DNA from: Gammaproteobacteria bacterium
GTDB taxonomy: Bacteria > Pseudomonadota > Gammaproteobacteria > Ga0077536
Length of the DNA stretch: 64,000 nt
Assembly (NCBI GenBank): GCA_016191285.1
Contig: JACPPA010000012.1
Location: forward strand, 1 to 64,000
Direction of reading: 5' to 3'
How positions within the stretch are numbered: the first letter of the stretch is position 1; each line of letters opens with the position of its first letter. The translations under genes and the position numbers were made by a program. Positions 35,026 to 44,500 of the stretch are shown piece by piece. Under the pieces are notes generated by a model. The model saw only the letters and a program-made list of their open reading frames with translations. It ran no database searches and had not been told where the DNA came from.

Positions 35026-36483
35026 TTACGCTCGCTTGTACTTATCCTCGAATCGCACGATATCGTCTTCACCGAGGTACGCACCCGATTGCACTTCGAT
35101 GATCTCAAGTGGAATAGTCCCAGGATTTTCCAAGCGATGGGTCTCGCCCAACGGGATAAATGTCGATTGGTTTTCGCTGAGGAGAAAGGTGTCGTTGCCG
35201 CGGGTGACCTTGGCCGTGCCTTTCACGACTATCCAGTGCTCGGCGCGATGATGATGCATTTGCAGCGACAGCGAGGCGCCGGGTTTCACCATGATGCGCT
35301 TCACCTGGAAGCGATCGCCGGTATCGACGCCTTCATACGTGCCCCACGGGCGGAATACACGGCGATGTAGTAAACGTTCGTCGCGCCCTTGCGCCGCGAG
35401 CCAGTCGACAATCGCCTTGACGTCCTGCGCGCGCGATTTAGGCGCGACCATCACGGCGTCCGGGGTCTCTACGATCACCATTTCCTGGCAGCCGAGCGTG
35501 GCGACCAAGCGACTCTCGGCATAAATAAGGTTATCTTTGCTATCGATCGCGCAAACGTCACCACGCGTCGCGTTGCCGTGGCCGTCTTTGGTGGCAACGT
35601 CCCAAATGCTGGACCACGACCCGACATCCGACCAACCCGCATCGAGCGACACCACCGCCGTGCGCTCGGGCGCGCTCTGCGCGATGCGCTCCATCACGGC
35701 GTAGTCGATCGAGTCTGACGGACACGCCGCGAACGCCTCGTGGTTGAGTCGCATGAATTCGCCGTCGCGGCTGCCTTTAGCCACGGCTTCGCGGCAGGCC
35801 GTGAGCATTTCCGGTTTGAATTCGTCGATCGCCGCCAGCCACACGCTGGCTTTGAGCAAAAAGATACCGGCGTTCCAGCGGAAGGTGCCCTTGGCGACGT
35901 ATTGCCGTGCGGTGGTTAAATCTGGCTTTTCTTTAAAGGCGCCGATGGCATAAACCTCAGGCTCGCCGGCGGCGCTTGGAATACGCGTACCCAGATGAAT
36001 GTAGCCATAGCCAGTTTCCGGACTGTTCGGCACCACGCCAAAGATCACCAGTCGACCGGCATCCGCATGCACACGGCCAGCGGCGATCGCAGCTTGGAAT
36101 TTCGTGGTGTCTTGGATTAATTGATCGGCTGGCATCATCAATAGCAGCGGATCGTCGCCACCTTCGGTCTGGAGCAGCGCGGCGCAGGTTAGCGCGGGGG
36201 CGGTGTTACGACCGATGGGTTCGAGCACGATGCGTCCAAAGGGCAGTCCGATCTGGCGGGCTTGTTCACCCACCAGAAAGCGATGTTCCTCGTTGCAGAC
36301 CACGATGGGCGTGGCTACGGAGGCTAATAGTTTACCGTCGCTGGTAAGGCGCTTCAGGGTTCCCTGCAGAAGCGTGGCGCCGGCTTCAATGACGAGAAAT
36401 TGCTTGGGATAGTGGCCTCGCGATAGCGGCCATAACCGGGTGCCGCCACCGCCGGCGAGGATGACTGGGATAATTGAACTCAT
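35026..36483 (-). CDS. manC: Mannose-1-phosphate guanylyltransferase / mannose-6-phosphate isomerase
   Basis: 485 residues, bifunctional length. VILAGGGGTRLWPLSR is the nucleotidyltransferase glycine-rich loop and FKEKPDLTTARQYV the second signature. From about residue 360 the cupin-type isomerase domain has HHHRAEHWIVVKGTAKV and GETHRLENPG metal ligands. It makes GDP-mannose, the start of the Gmd-Fcl pathway at 3.6-5.9 kb, and could supply mannose to the polymer. The ATG at 36483 is preferred; the track start at 36492 is a TTG three codons earlier. Confidence 0.95.
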   Translation of the reverse strand: MSSIIPVILAGGGGTRLWPLSRGHYPKQFLVIEAGATLLQGTLKRLTSDGKLLASVATPIVVCNEEHRFLVGEQARQIGLPFGRIVLEPIGRNTAPALTCAALLQTEGGDDPLLLMMPADQLIQDTTKFQAAIAAGRVHADAGRLVIFGVVPNSPETGYGYIHLGTRIPSAAGEPEVYAIGAFKEKPDLTTARQYVAKGTFRWNAGIFLLKASVWLAAIDEFKPEMLTACREAVAKGSRDGEFMRLNHEAFAACPSDSIDYAVMERIAQSAPERTAVVSLDAGWSDVGSWSSIWDVATKDGHGNATRGDVCAIDSKDNLIYAESRLVATLGCQEMVIVETPDAVMVAPKSRAQDVKAIVDWLAAQGRDERLLHRRVFRPWGTYEGVDTGDRFQVKRIMVKPGASLSLQMHHHRAEHWIVVKGTAKVTRGNDTFLLSENQSTFIPLGETHRLENPGTIPLEIIEVQSGAYLGEDDIVRFEDKYKRA

Positions 36484-36511
36484 AAACCTCAAATTCCGTT
36501 ATTTCGAAATT

Positions 36512-36588
36512 GTGGGAGCGGATTTATCCGCGAATCTTTCAAACTCAGGCGCCTGTTTAAAGATTCGAAGCTCAAAGCGGCTCCCACA
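36512..36588. repeat. REP doublet upstream of manC
   Basis: Type A at 36512-36538 followed by a B variant (GAAGCTCAAAGCGGC) at 36559-36588. Here the GAATCTT ends face each other, so the pair is in the opposite layout to most doublets. Confidence 0.8.
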
Positions 36589-36884
36589 CGACTAGCTCCC
36601 ACACGAGTGACTCTCACCGGATGCGCTTTGCGCTTTATTCATGCTGCCCAGCACATTAGCTCCTTCTTATAACATGCGTTTTAAGCGTTGTGTGTGAAAC
36701 GGCCCGTAGAACGATGAGCCGAATTTTAATTCCTAAATACGCGCCGCTAGCGCGATTAAAGCGCTTCGTAAGCGCATTCGTTTTTGAATTCGCCGTCGAA
36801 AATTCACTCGCCGCTCCGTCGTCGGAAGGCCAGGGACAATAAAAAAATCACAAGCATTTTACATAGTTGTGACCGATTTATGAA
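36589..36884. other. AT-rich intergenic region between divergent manC and gspC
   Basis: No ORF with a credible start. Runs of A/T (CAATAAAAAAATCACAAGC) precede the gspC promoter. A minus-strand promoter for manC is expected here, but I see only a weak TATAAG-like -10 near 36668. Confidence 0.5.
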
Positions 36885-36913
36885 TTGTCACCGTAATATT
36901 TCGCGGCTATATT
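36885..36913 (+). promoter_or_regulatory. Candidate sigma-70 promoter for gspCDEF
   Basis: TTGTCA at 36885-36890 and TATATT at 36908-36913 are separated by exactly 17 bp. It points at gspC, 145 bp upstream of its ATG. The transcript leader would contain the REP doublet at 36926-37008. Confidence 0.6.
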
Positions 36914-36925
36914 GCGGAGCGAGAA

Positions 36926-37008
36926 TATTCGCCGCTAAAGCGGCTCCCACAAGTGATGTCTCACGGCAATGAGTAGTCTGTTGTGGGAGCGGATTTATCC
37001 GCGAATCC
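36926..37008. repeat. REP doublet in the gspC leader
   Basis: Type B (reverse) at 36926-36950 and type A at 36982-37008. It is one of the few copies placed between a candidate promoter and the first gene rather than after a stop codon. Confidence 0.85.
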
Positions 37009-37057
37009 GGTAAGTCGCGAGCTTGACCCGTTATAAGGAATTGGCGAAATACACGCC

Positions 37058-37699
37058 ATGCGCATCGCCTATACCCAATGGATGAGTAGTTACGGCGTTC
37101 CGGCATTGGCCTTGCTAGTGCTGATCTATACGCTCGCGCATCACCTAACGGCCTCGAATTCGCTCACCGACGCGGCGAGTGCCACCACCTCGCCGCTGAC
37201 CACCACGACCGCGCCATCAAGTTCGGTGTCCGCTGATCTCAAGGCCATTCCCGCCTGGCATCTCTTCGGCACACCCGACGCGCCGACTGACGCCCTGAAC
37301 CCAGACGCAGCCCGCAAGGACGCAGGTGAGATGACTGACCCTTCGTCCCTGCCACCGGCGACCGTCGATCTGCGTTTAAGCGGCATCGCCTATTCGACAG
37401 TCCATGACCGTGCCTATGCGATCATCGGCACCCCCGACGGGGTGCAAAAAGATTACCGCATCGGGGACACGATAACCGGCGACGTGACGATCAAAGCCAT
37501 TCTGCGGCGGGCGGTGATCATCACGCACAGCGGTCAAGACGAATCCCTGGCGCTACCCGAAGAAGGCGGGCCCGGTGGCGCCAATCCGCGCCTTACGGCA
37601 CAGCGTCCCCCGTTTTTCCCGACGTTAAATGCACCGCCGCCATTTGTCCCGCAGAATCCGGCCCGCCAACCGCCACCGATCCCGCCTAACCCAGAATAA
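37058..37699 (+). CDS. gspC: Type II secretion protein GspC
   Basis: 213 residues. One membrane helix near residues 13-32 (YGVPALALLVLIYTLAHHL), a Ser/Thr-rich linker, then the HR domain (VDLRLSGIAYSTVHDRAYAIIGTPDGVQKDYRIGDTI) that contacts the secretin GspD. The C-terminus is a proline-rich tail (PPPFVPQNPARQPPPIPP) rather than a PDZ domain, as in many shorter GspC proteins. First gene of the plus-strand gsp operon. Confidence 0.9.
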   Translation: MRIAYTQWMSSYGVPALALLVLIYTLAHHLTASNSLTDAASATTSPLTTTTAPSSSVSADLKAIPAWHLFGTPDAPTDALNPDAARKDAGEMTDPSSLPPATVDLRLSGIAYSTVHDRAYAIIGTPDGVQKDYRIGDTITGDVTIKAILRRAVIITHSGQDESLALPEEGGPGGANPRLTAQRPPFFPTLNAPPPFVPQNPARQPPPIPPNPE

Positions 37700-37704
37700 A
37701 GACT

Positions 37705-39705
37705 ATGACCATCCGCATTGCTTCATTAGGTGTCCTTCGTCGATTGGTTGGACGCGGCTCCAGGATTGCTTGGAGTCTCATCCTGCTTGGCGCCTTGCAG
37801 CTAACACCGCGTGCACAGGCGGCTGAGCATCCAGGGCTCGACATCAAGCCAGTCGCAGGGAACAGCAAGGCCGTTACCCTCAACTTGAACAACGCCGATA
37901 TCCAAGCCTTTATTAGCGCGGTGGCCGATCTCACCGGCAAGAATTTCGTGATCGATCCGCGCGTGAAAGGCCAAGTGACCGTGGTGTCCTCGGCGCCCAC
38001 CGAGCCCGAGGCGCTCTACGAAGTCTTTCTTTCCGTGCTTAAAGTAAACGGCTTTGCCGCGGTGCCGAGCGGCAATGTGATCAAAATCGTGCCCGATCTG
38101 AATGCCCGCCAAGAAGGATCGGGCGACGTAGTTACCGGCGCCGCGCGCCGTTCCGAGCAAATTGTCACCGCGGTGATCCCGACGGTGTATGTGAACGCCG
38201 CCGAGCTCGTGCCGGTATTGCGCCCGCTGCTGCCGCAAGAGGCGCATTTAGCAGCGACGGCGCGCGCCGATGCCTTGGTGGTGGCGGATACCGGGGCGAA
38301 CGTCAATCGCATCATGCGCATCGTGCGCGATCTGGATCGCGATAACGCTAACGACATCGAAGTGGTGCCGCTCAAGAATGCGGAAGCAATCCCCTTGGTT
38401 GCGACTTTGCAGCAACTCTTAGCCGCGTCAGCCGCCGGCCAACCCGGTCAGCAACCGCCGATTGCCGCTGACGAACGTTCGAATTCCGTACTCATTGGGG
38501 GACCGCCAGGTCTCAAACTCCGCTTACGCAATCTGATTCACGAACTCGATAAGCCGGGCTCGAAAATCGCCGAGACCATCGAAGTGATCTATCTGCGCTT
38601 CGCCTCCGCCAAAGATCTGGTGCCGGTGCTGCAAGCCATCGGCGATCGCGCTCAGCATCCCTCCTCGGGCGGCAAAGGCAGGGGTGCAGCCGCCCCAGTG
38701 TTAATTCCGAATGCCGGCGGCAGCGGCGAAATATTTCAAGTACAGGCCGATGAGGCGACGAATTCGGTCATCATCCAAGCACCGCCCGAATTGCTCGTGG
38801 AACTGAAACAGGTAATTACCAAACTTGATATTCGACGTGCTCAGGTCCTGGTCGAAGGCATCGTCGCGGAAGTCTCGAATAACAAAGCCGATGAGCTGGG
38901 CGTGCAATGGCGTACCAATGCGCCTTCCAACGGTGCGTTTGCTGGCACTTTGTTGCCCGGGGTCGCGGCCGGGCCGATCACCAATCCGTTCGATACCAAA
39001 TCGGTCCCTGGTTTCCTCCAAGGCCTGTCCCTCGGCTACTTCACCGGCGGTGATTTGCGCACCTTGCTGCGCGCCTTGAGTAGCGATCAGTTCACCAACG
39101 TGCTGTCGACGCCGACCCTAATGACGCTCGATAACGCCAAGGCCGAAATTGTGGTGGGTCAAAACGTGCCGTTCGTCACGGGGCAGTACACCAATCCCAC
39201 CTCGGGACCCAACACGCCGTTTCAAACGATCGAGCGTAAGGACGTCGGCGTGTTGTTGAAGGTGACACCGCAAATCAATGCCGGCGACACGCTTAAGCTC
39301 AAACTCGAGCAAGAAGTCTCAAGCGTGAACGCCGCGACCAGCGGCACGAATCTGGTGACGAACAAACGTCAGATCAAGACCACGGTGTTGGTGGATGACA
39401 AGCAGATCATCGTGCTGGGTGGACTCATCAGCAATGAGCTACACCAGAATAAATCGAAGATCCCGCTGCTTGGTGACATCCCCGTGTTGGGACATCTCTT
39501 CAGTAATACCAACAGTGATTACACCAAGACGAATTTGATGGTTTTCCTGCGACCCACCATCATCCGCGATCAGGCCACCAATCGCGCGCTCACCGGTGCG
39601 CGCTACGACGATATTCATAAGAAGCAGCAACAACAAGAAGGCGAGACGCAATTTTTTCTGCGTGACAAAGGACCCGCGTTACCGAACGACGGTCTGGTGG
39701 AATGA
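37705..39705 (+). CDS. gspD: Type II secretion secretin GspD
   Basis: 666 residues. A signal peptide ends near AQAAEHPG. N0 domain (VTLNLNNADIQAFISAVADLTGKNFVIDPRVKG), then repeated N1-N3 modules (PLKNAEAIPLVATLQQLLA; VIYLRFASAKDLVPVLQAI), and the secretin core (NVLSTPTLMTLDNAKAEIVVGQNVPF; VGVLLKVTPQIN; PVLGHLFSN). Forms the outer-membrane exit channel. Starts 5 bp after gspC; the stop overlaps gspE. Confidence 0.95.
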   Translation: MTIRIASLGVLRRLVGRGSRIAWSLILLGALQLTPRAQAAEHPGLDIKPVAGNSKAVTLNLNNADIQAFISAVADLTGKNFVIDPRVKGQVTVVSSAPTEPEALYEVFLSVLKVNGFAAVPSGNVIKIVPDLNARQEGSGDVVTGAARRSEQIVTAVIPTVYVNAAELVPVLRPLLPQEAHLAATARADALVVADTGANVNRIMRIVRDLDRDNANDIEVVPLKNAEAIPLVATLQQLLAASAAGQPGQQPPIAADERSNSVLIGGPPGLKLRLRNLIHELDKPGSKIAETIEVIYLRFASAKDLVPVLQAIGDRAQHPSSGGKGRGAAAPVLIPNAGGSGEIFQVQADEATNSVIIQAPPELLVELKQVITKLDIRRAQVLVEGIVAEVSNNKADELGVQWRTNAPSNGAFAGTLLPGVAAGPITNPFDTKSVPGFLQGLSLGYFTGGDLRTLLRALSSDQFTNVLSTPTLMTLDNAKAEIVVGQNVPFVTGQYTNPTSGPNTPFQTIERKDVGVLLKVTPQINAGDTLKLKLEQEVSSVNAATSGTNLVTNKRQIKTTVLVDDKQIIVLGGLISNELHQNKSKIPLLGDIPVLGHLFSNTNSDYTKTNLMVFLRPTIIRDQATNRALTGARYDDIHKKQQQQEGETQFFLRDKGPALPNDGLVE

Positions 39706-41165
39706 AGCTGCCGTTCGCGTTCGCGCGTCGCCATGGCGTGCTCGTCGAATCGGTTAATCCGGACGGCGCCGCGGTGCTTGCTCTAGCAACGACGACGGCC
39801 GATGCGCTGCTCGAAGTGCGCCGGGTCATCGGTGCGCCGCTCCGTTTGAAGGAAATTTCCGAACACGAATTCAATACTCGGCTGCAAGCTATTTACGAAG
39901 CGGGGCAGGCCGAATCCGAACAAATGATTGCGGATCTCGGCAGTGAAATGAACTTGGCCGATCTCGCGCAGGAATTAAAAGAGCCGGCGGATCTGTTGGA
40001 GAGCGCGGACGATGCCCCGATCATTCGTTTGATCAATGTGCTCTTTGCCGAAGCCATTCGCCAGAATGCGTCGGATATCCACATCGAACCGTTTGAAGAC
40101 CGGCTGTTGATTCGTCTGCGCACCGACGGCGTGTTGCGCGAGATCATGGAGCCGCCAGCCGCGATCGCGCCACTCGTGGCCTCGCGCATCAAAGTCATGG
40201 CCAAACTCGACATCGCCGAGAAACGGCTACCGCAGGACGGGCGGATCTCGCTACGGGTCGCGAATCGCCCGGTGGATGTGCGGGTTTCGACCATGCCGTC
40301 GGGTCACGGCGAACGTGTGGTGCTGCGCTTGCTCGACAAGCAGGCCGGTCGCCTGCAGCTTGAACACATCGGTATGGACATCGAGACCACCGCCACCCTC
40401 GATTCGATCATCCATAAGCCACACGGCATTTTTTTGGTGACGGGCCCTACTGGTTCCGGCAAGACCACGACCTTATACGCGTCGCTGTCGCGTCTGAACG
40501 AGGGCAGTCGCAATATCATGACGGTGGAAGATCCCATCGAATATTTCATCGATGGGATCGCGCAAGCCCAGGTTAATCCGAAGGTCGATATGAGCTTCGC
40601 CCGCGGCTTGCGCGCGATCCTGCGCCAGGATCCGGATGTGGTGATGGTTGGCGAAATCCGCGATTTGGAAACCGCGCAGATCGCGATTCAAGCGAGCCTA
40701 ACCGGGCACTTGGTGTTCTCGACCTTGCACACCAACACGGCCATCGGCGCGATTACGCGGCTGCGCGATATGGGCGCCGAACCGTTTTTACTCGCCTCAA
40801 GCTTGATTGGCGTATTGGCGCAGCGTTTGGTTCGCGTGCTGTGCCCGCAATGTAAGCAAGCCGCGGCCTTGGATGCGGCCACGGCGCAACGCCTGGGCGA
40901 CACCGCGATGGCGGGCAGTGCGGTGTTTGCCGCGCGCGGCTGCGCTGCCTGCACGCAGACCGGCTATCGCGGTCGCACGGCGATCTATGAACTCGTCACC
41001 TTCGATAACGCCATGCGTCAGCTAATTCACGATGGATCGAGCGAGGCCGCGCTCGAGTCGCACGCCCGTGCGCGCGCCGCGAGCATCATGGATCATGGCC
41101 TGCGCAAGGTGCTGGACGGCGTCACCACACCCGAGGAACTGCTGCGCGTCATGCAGTCGTTATGA
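39702..41165 (+). CDS. gspE: Type II secretion ATPase GspE
   Basis: 487 residues. Walker A GPTGSGKTTTLYA, Asp box NIMTVEDPIEY, Walker B RQDPDVVMVGEIRD, His box TGHLVFSTLHTN, and the four-Cys zinc motif (LCPQCK and GCAAC). The N-terminal N1E region is shortened. It powers pseudopilus assembly at the inner membrane. Overlaps gspD by ATGA. Confidence 0.95.
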   Translation: MKLPFAFARRHGVLVESVNPDGAAVLALATTTADALLEVRRVIGAPLRLKEISEHEFNTRLQAIYEAGQAESEQMIADLGSEMNLADLAQELKEPADLLESADDAPIIRLINVLFAEAIRQNASDIHIEPFEDRLLIRLRTDGVLREIMEPPAAIAPLVASRIKVMAKLDIAEKRLPQDGRISLRVANRPVDVRVSTMPSGHGERVVLRLLDKQAGRLQLEHIGMDIETTATLDSIIHKPHGIFLVTGPTGSGKTTTLYASLSRLNEGSRNIMTVEDPIEYFIDGIAQAQVNPKVDMSFARGLRAILRQDPDVVMVGEIRDLETAQIAIQASLTGHLVFSTLHTNTAIGAITRLRDMGAEPFLLASSLIGVLAQRLVRVLCPQCKQAAALDAATAQRLGDTAMAGSAVFAARGCAACTQTGYRGRTAIYELVTFDNAMRQLIHDGSSEAALESHARARAASIMDHGLRKVLDGVTTPEELLRVMQSL

Positions 41166-41186
41166 GCAATGCCTACAACCAACCTT

Positions 41187-41343
41187 GATTCGTCGCTAAA
41201 GCGACTCCCACAACATATTTTAATGTCATACGGCAATTCGGAATCTTGGGTGGGAGCTGCTTTAGCAGCGAATCTCCCACAACATATTTTAATGTCATAC
41301 GGCAATTCAGAATCTTGGGTGGGAGCTGCTTTAGCAGCGAATC
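41187..41343. repeat. Variant REP cluster inside the gsp operon (gspE-gspF gap)
   Basis: One reverse B-type copy (GTCGCTAAAGCGAC) then two direct copies of a 72-bp unit, each ending with GGGAGCTGCTTTAGCAGCGAAT. Stem bases differ from the usual GCCGCTTTAGCGGC at both arms, so pairing is kept. The unit also holds CATATTTTAATGTCATACGG. It would form hairpins in the gspE-gspF mRNA. Confidence 0.85.
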
Positions 41344-41377
41344 CCGGCGCAGAAATCTTGGACGTCTAAGCGCTGTT

Positions 41378-42589
41378 ATGGCTGCCTACGAATACACCGC
41401 ACTCTCCGCTGACGGCGACACGTGTCGTGGATTGATCGAAGCCGATTCCGAACGGCAAGCACGCAAGCTACTCCGCGACCAGCGTCTAACACCATTGGCC
41501 GTTGCGGCCGGTCGTCAGAAATCGAGTAACAAGACAGGTTTATCACTGGGCTTAGCGCGGCTGTCCTCCGACGAACTGGCGCTGTTCATTCGTCTGCTTG
41601 GCACCTTACTCGGATCCGGGCTGCCGCTCGACGACGCGTTATCGGCGTTGGGACGCCAAGCCGACACGCGGGCGGTAAAGCGCATCGCATTGGGGATCAG
41701 GGCGCGGATCTTGGAAGGACAGTCGCTCGCCAACGGCATGGCCGAATTTCCGCAGGTTTTCTCCACCGCCTTTCAAGCCACCGTCGGCGCCGGCGAGCGC
41801 ACGCGACATTTACCGCTGGTCCTAAAGCGCTTGGCTGATTACGTCGAGAACCGCGATCGCATGCAGAAGCGTTTGCAGCTCGCGATGGTCTACCCCGGCG
41901 TTTTGACCGCTACCGCGATTCTCGTTGTCGCGGGCCTATTGACCTATGTGGTGCCCGAGGTTGTGAAGGTGTTCGACAACATGGATCGCCAGTTGCCGTT
42001 GCTAACGCGCGCGCTCATTGCCGGTTCGGGATTCGCGCATCGCTATGGTCTCTACATCGCCGCGGCGACGATTATTGGCGTTATCGGCTTGCGGTTATTT
42101 TTGCGTCGGCCGGCGCCGCGTCATGCGTTTCATTCGCTATTACTCAAACTGCCGATCGTTGGCCGTCTCATCGTCGCGAGCGAAGCATCGCGCTTCGCCA
42201 GAATGCTCGCCATCATGCTTGGCAGTTCCGTCGACATGTTGGACGCGCTGGCGATCGCCAGCAAAGCGGCGGTATTTCTGCCGCTGCAGCGCCACTACAC
42301 CAAGGTTATCGAGGAAGTTCGCGAAGGTGGCGCGCTCAGCACCGCCATCGGACGTTCGCCGCTCATTCCCGCGTTATTGCCGCACCTGATCGCAAACGGT
42401 GAATCGTCCGGCAATCTTATTGAAATGTTGGACACCGCCGCGGAATCGTTCGAGTTTAAGGTTCAGAGCACGCTCACACTGCTGTTGAGTCTGTTAGAAC
42501 CGCTATTGATTTTGGTGATGGGCAGCATCGTGCTCGCCATCGTCATTGCCATTTTGCTGCCGATCTTCGAAATGAATCAGCTGGTGTAG
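41378..42589 (+). CDS. gspF: Type II secretion inner-membrane protein GspF
   Basis: 403 residues, the usual length. The ATG at 41378 (MAAYEYTALSADGDTCRGLIEAD) is the correct start; the track's earlier start is inside the REP cluster. Two T2SSF domains (LALFIRLLGTLLGSGLPLDDAL; ASRFARMLAIMLGSSVDMLDAL) and three membrane helices. It anchors the assembly platform. Last plus-strand gsp gene; faces gspM. Confidence 0.94.
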   Translation: MAAYEYTALSADGDTCRGLIEADSERQARKLLRDQRLTPLAVAAGRQKSSNKTGLSLGLARLSSDELALFIRLLGTLLGSGLPLDDALSALGRQADTRAVKRIALGIRARILEGQSLANGMAEFPQVFSTAFQATVGAGERTRHLPLVLKRLADYVENRDRMQKRLQLAMVYPGVLTATAILVVAGLLTYVVPEVVKVFDNMDRQLPLLTRALIAGSGFAHRYGLYIAAATIIGVIGLRLFLRRPAPRHAFHSLLLKLPIVGRLIVASEASRFARMLAIMLGSSVDMLDALAIASKAAVFLPLQRHYTKVIEEVREGGALSTAIGRSPLIPALLPHLIANGESSGNLIEMLDTAAESFEFKVQSTLTLLLSLLEPLLILVMGSIVLAIVIAILLPIFEMNQLV

Positions 42590-42628
42590 AGGACATTGTT
42601 CGTGGGCAGATCGACAGCCCTATTCAAT

Positions 42629-42811
42629 CCCCTCTCCCCTCGCGAGCGAGGGTTAGGGTGAGAGGGCGGGAAATGCAGCTGAGTCGACCTTTTTCCCCTC
42701 ACCCCGACCCTCTCCCGCAAGGGGAGGGTGTATGTCGCTTCGGTTATGCTTCTTCGATCATCACAGTCCTGTCCCCTCTCCCCTTGCGGGAGAGGGTTAG
42801 GGTGAGGGGAA
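42629..42811. repeat. CCCTCTCCC/GGGTTAGGGTGAGGGG inverted repeat block between convergent gsp operons
   Basis: Three copies of a different palindromic repeat: 42629-42667, 42694-42730 (reversed) and 42771-42811. The third reads CCCCTCTCCCCTTGCGGGAG and continues AGGGTTAGGGTGAGGGG. The type is common in proteobacterial intergenic DNA. It lies between the stops of gspF and gspM, so it may end transcription from both sides. Confidence 0.85.
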
Positions 42812-42818
42812 GAATTGA

Positions 42819-43307
42819 TCAACCACCAACGCTCAACGTGACATTGGCATTGACGTAGCCAGGCTGCTTCGTGCGATCGACGACCAGGCGCGTCGCTTCA
42901 ATGCCGTGGACCGTTTTAAGCGCGATCAACCACGCGGCAAGCGCATCGAAACTAACCGCGTCGAAGGCTACGCTCGCTTCGACATCGCCACTTGGCGTAA
43001 CGCGTTTAATGCGATCTTGAATCGAACTTTGCGCTGCCGATTCATTGACGACCGAGAGCAGCGTTTGGTTTGCGGCGAGTGCGCGTGAAGTTAGGCCAGC
43101 GTCCTTAATCCGCTTCGCTTCCACGGCGAGAGCGCGAAGCTCGACTAAACCAGCCGCCTCCGCACGGAGCTGCCCCGCAAGTCGTACACGGGCATCTTGC
43201 AGCGGTTGCAGGACCGTCACATAGAGTACCGCGGCGAGCGTCGCCCCAGCCCCGATGCTTAAAAAGGACTGTTCGCGCTGACTCCGCGTTTTCCACCACG
43301 TCATCAT
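42819..43307 (-). CDS. gspM: Type II secretion protein GspM
   Basis: 162 residues. A single N-terminal membrane helix (SFLSIGAGATLAAVLYVTVLQPL) preceded by a short cytoplasmic segment (MMTWWKTRSQREQ), then a coiled coil and a ferredoxin-like periplasmic domain (VSFDALAAWLIALKTVHGIEATRLVV). Binds GspL. Overlaps the gspL stop by ATGA. Confidence 0.9.
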   Translation of the reverse strand: MMTWWKTRSQREQSFLSIGAGATLAAVLYVTVLQPLQDARVRLAGQLRAEAAGLVELRALAVEAKRIKDAGLTSRALAANQTLLSVVNESAAQSSIQDRIKRVTPSGDVEASVAFDAVSFDALAAWLIALKTVHGIEATRLVVDRTKQPGYVNANVTLSVGG

Positions 43308-44500
43308 AAGTTGCCACCCACGCCAGGCTGCACGCGCAAATTACCGATCACGCCCGCGGCGATTGACTCCACGGACACCACTTCCACGTGCAACGACGAT
43401 TTCAAGGCGCGGTTATAGCTTTCGAGCGCGGTCATAGTCGGCGCGCGCACGCGCAGCAGCAAAGTTCCATCCGCATAATTCAAGCCGTCCAGCACGGGAC
43501 CTTGTCCGGCCTGCGCGTTCAAGACCGTGCCGATTCGATACAACGATTCGAGCACTGATTGCGGCATGCGCGAATTCTTGCGCAGTTCGGCGACCACCTG
43601 CGCGGCTTGCACGCGTGGATTGACCAGGCGCGTGATCGTTGGAAAAGCTTCGTGCATCACGGCTGCTTGTGCGCTGCGCATATCCGCAAGTTCGGTTTCA
43701 AGCTGATGGTTATGGCGCAGGCCGAAACCAAGATGCACCACCAGGGCGAGCACGAGTATCGCGCCCGCCAAGAATAATCCGCGATGCGAGTGGGCTTGTC
43801 GCATACGGTAGTGGTTTGGCAGCAAGTCGAGCGCGCCCTCCATGACGCACGCCGGCGCCATCAACCCCAACATGCCCTGCGGCAGGCTATGCCGTTTGAG
43901 CCGCACGCCCGTTAGCGTTTCCGGCACGGCGCTATCGCCATACAGATCGAGCTGCGTTGGCGCTTGTTCGCGCATTAACTTATTCGCAAGGTGATTAAAT
44001 ACTTCGGGTTCGCTGCTGAAGCCGCTATACAGGCCGGTACGCACGATGACGCGATCGATGTCACCGGCAAGGCTCCATGCCCCTGGCTGCAAGGGCAAAG
44101 CCAAAAATTCAGGCATTGTCGCCGTCAAGTTGGCGCCTACCTCGCGCAGTGGCGCAAGCAAGCGCTCCGACGTTTGGTTACTGATCACGGCCACCGCGCG
44201 ACTGCCCGTTGCGGAGGCGGGACCACACACAATGTGGACTTGATCGAGCTCCTCCGCCAATTCATCTTCCACCGCATAGGGTGCGGCCTGCGCGGCTAAC
44301 CGTTGCGAACGCGCCGGAATACTCGCTTGCATCACGCGCGTGAGTCGGCCGTCAACGACCAGGTGCAGCGGTTCTCCCGCCGCCGCGCGACTTAACGCAT
44401 TGGCGTCCCCGCGCAGCGCCGGAACCACGGCGCCGCGATCGACCCACAGCCACTCGTATTGGGTCGAGTCGAGCGCTCGGGCGACTAATTGTCTGCTCAA
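43304..44500 (-). CDS. gspL: Type II secretion protein GspL
   Basis: 398 residues. A cytoplasmic actin-like domain (VWVDRGAVVPALRG, LAAQAAPYAVEDELAEELDQVH) to about residue 240, one membrane helix (GLFLAGAILVLALVVHLGF), and a small periplasmic domain. Recruits GspE. The only usable start is TTG at 44500, which lies in a 14-bp tandem repeat (44492-44556). An ATG at 44556 reads MSRPN then stops. Without the repeats, that ATG would begin the same MSRQLVARAL sequence. Confidence 0.9.
   Translation of the reverse strand: MSRQLVARALDSTQYEWLWVDRGAVVPALRGDANALSRAAAGEPLHLVVDGRLTRVMQASIPARSQRLAAQAAPYAVEDELAEELDQVHIVCGPASATGSRAVAVISNQTSERLLAPLREVGANLTATMPEFLALPLQPGAWSLAGDIDRVIVRTGLYSGFSSEPEVFNHLANKLMREQAPTQLDLYGDSAVPETLTGVRLKRHSLPQGMLGLMAPACVMEGALDLLPNHYRMRQAHSHRGLFLAGAILVLALVVHLGFGLRHNHQLETELADMRSAQAAVMHEAFPTITRLVNPRVQAAQVVAELRKNSRMPQSVLESLYRIGTVLNAQAGQGPVLDGLNYADGTLLLRVRAPTMTALESYNRALKSSLHVEVVSVESIAAGVIGNLRVQPGVGGNL

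Noticed and set aside
37705-39705. Secretin could belong to a type IV pilus (PilQ)
   Set aside because: The N0-N1-N2-N3 layout, gspC before it and gspE and gspF after it show GspD.
42577-42858. Small ORFs across the gspF-gspM gap
   Set aside because: Made of the CCCTCTCCC/GGGTTAGGG repeat; typical false ORFs.
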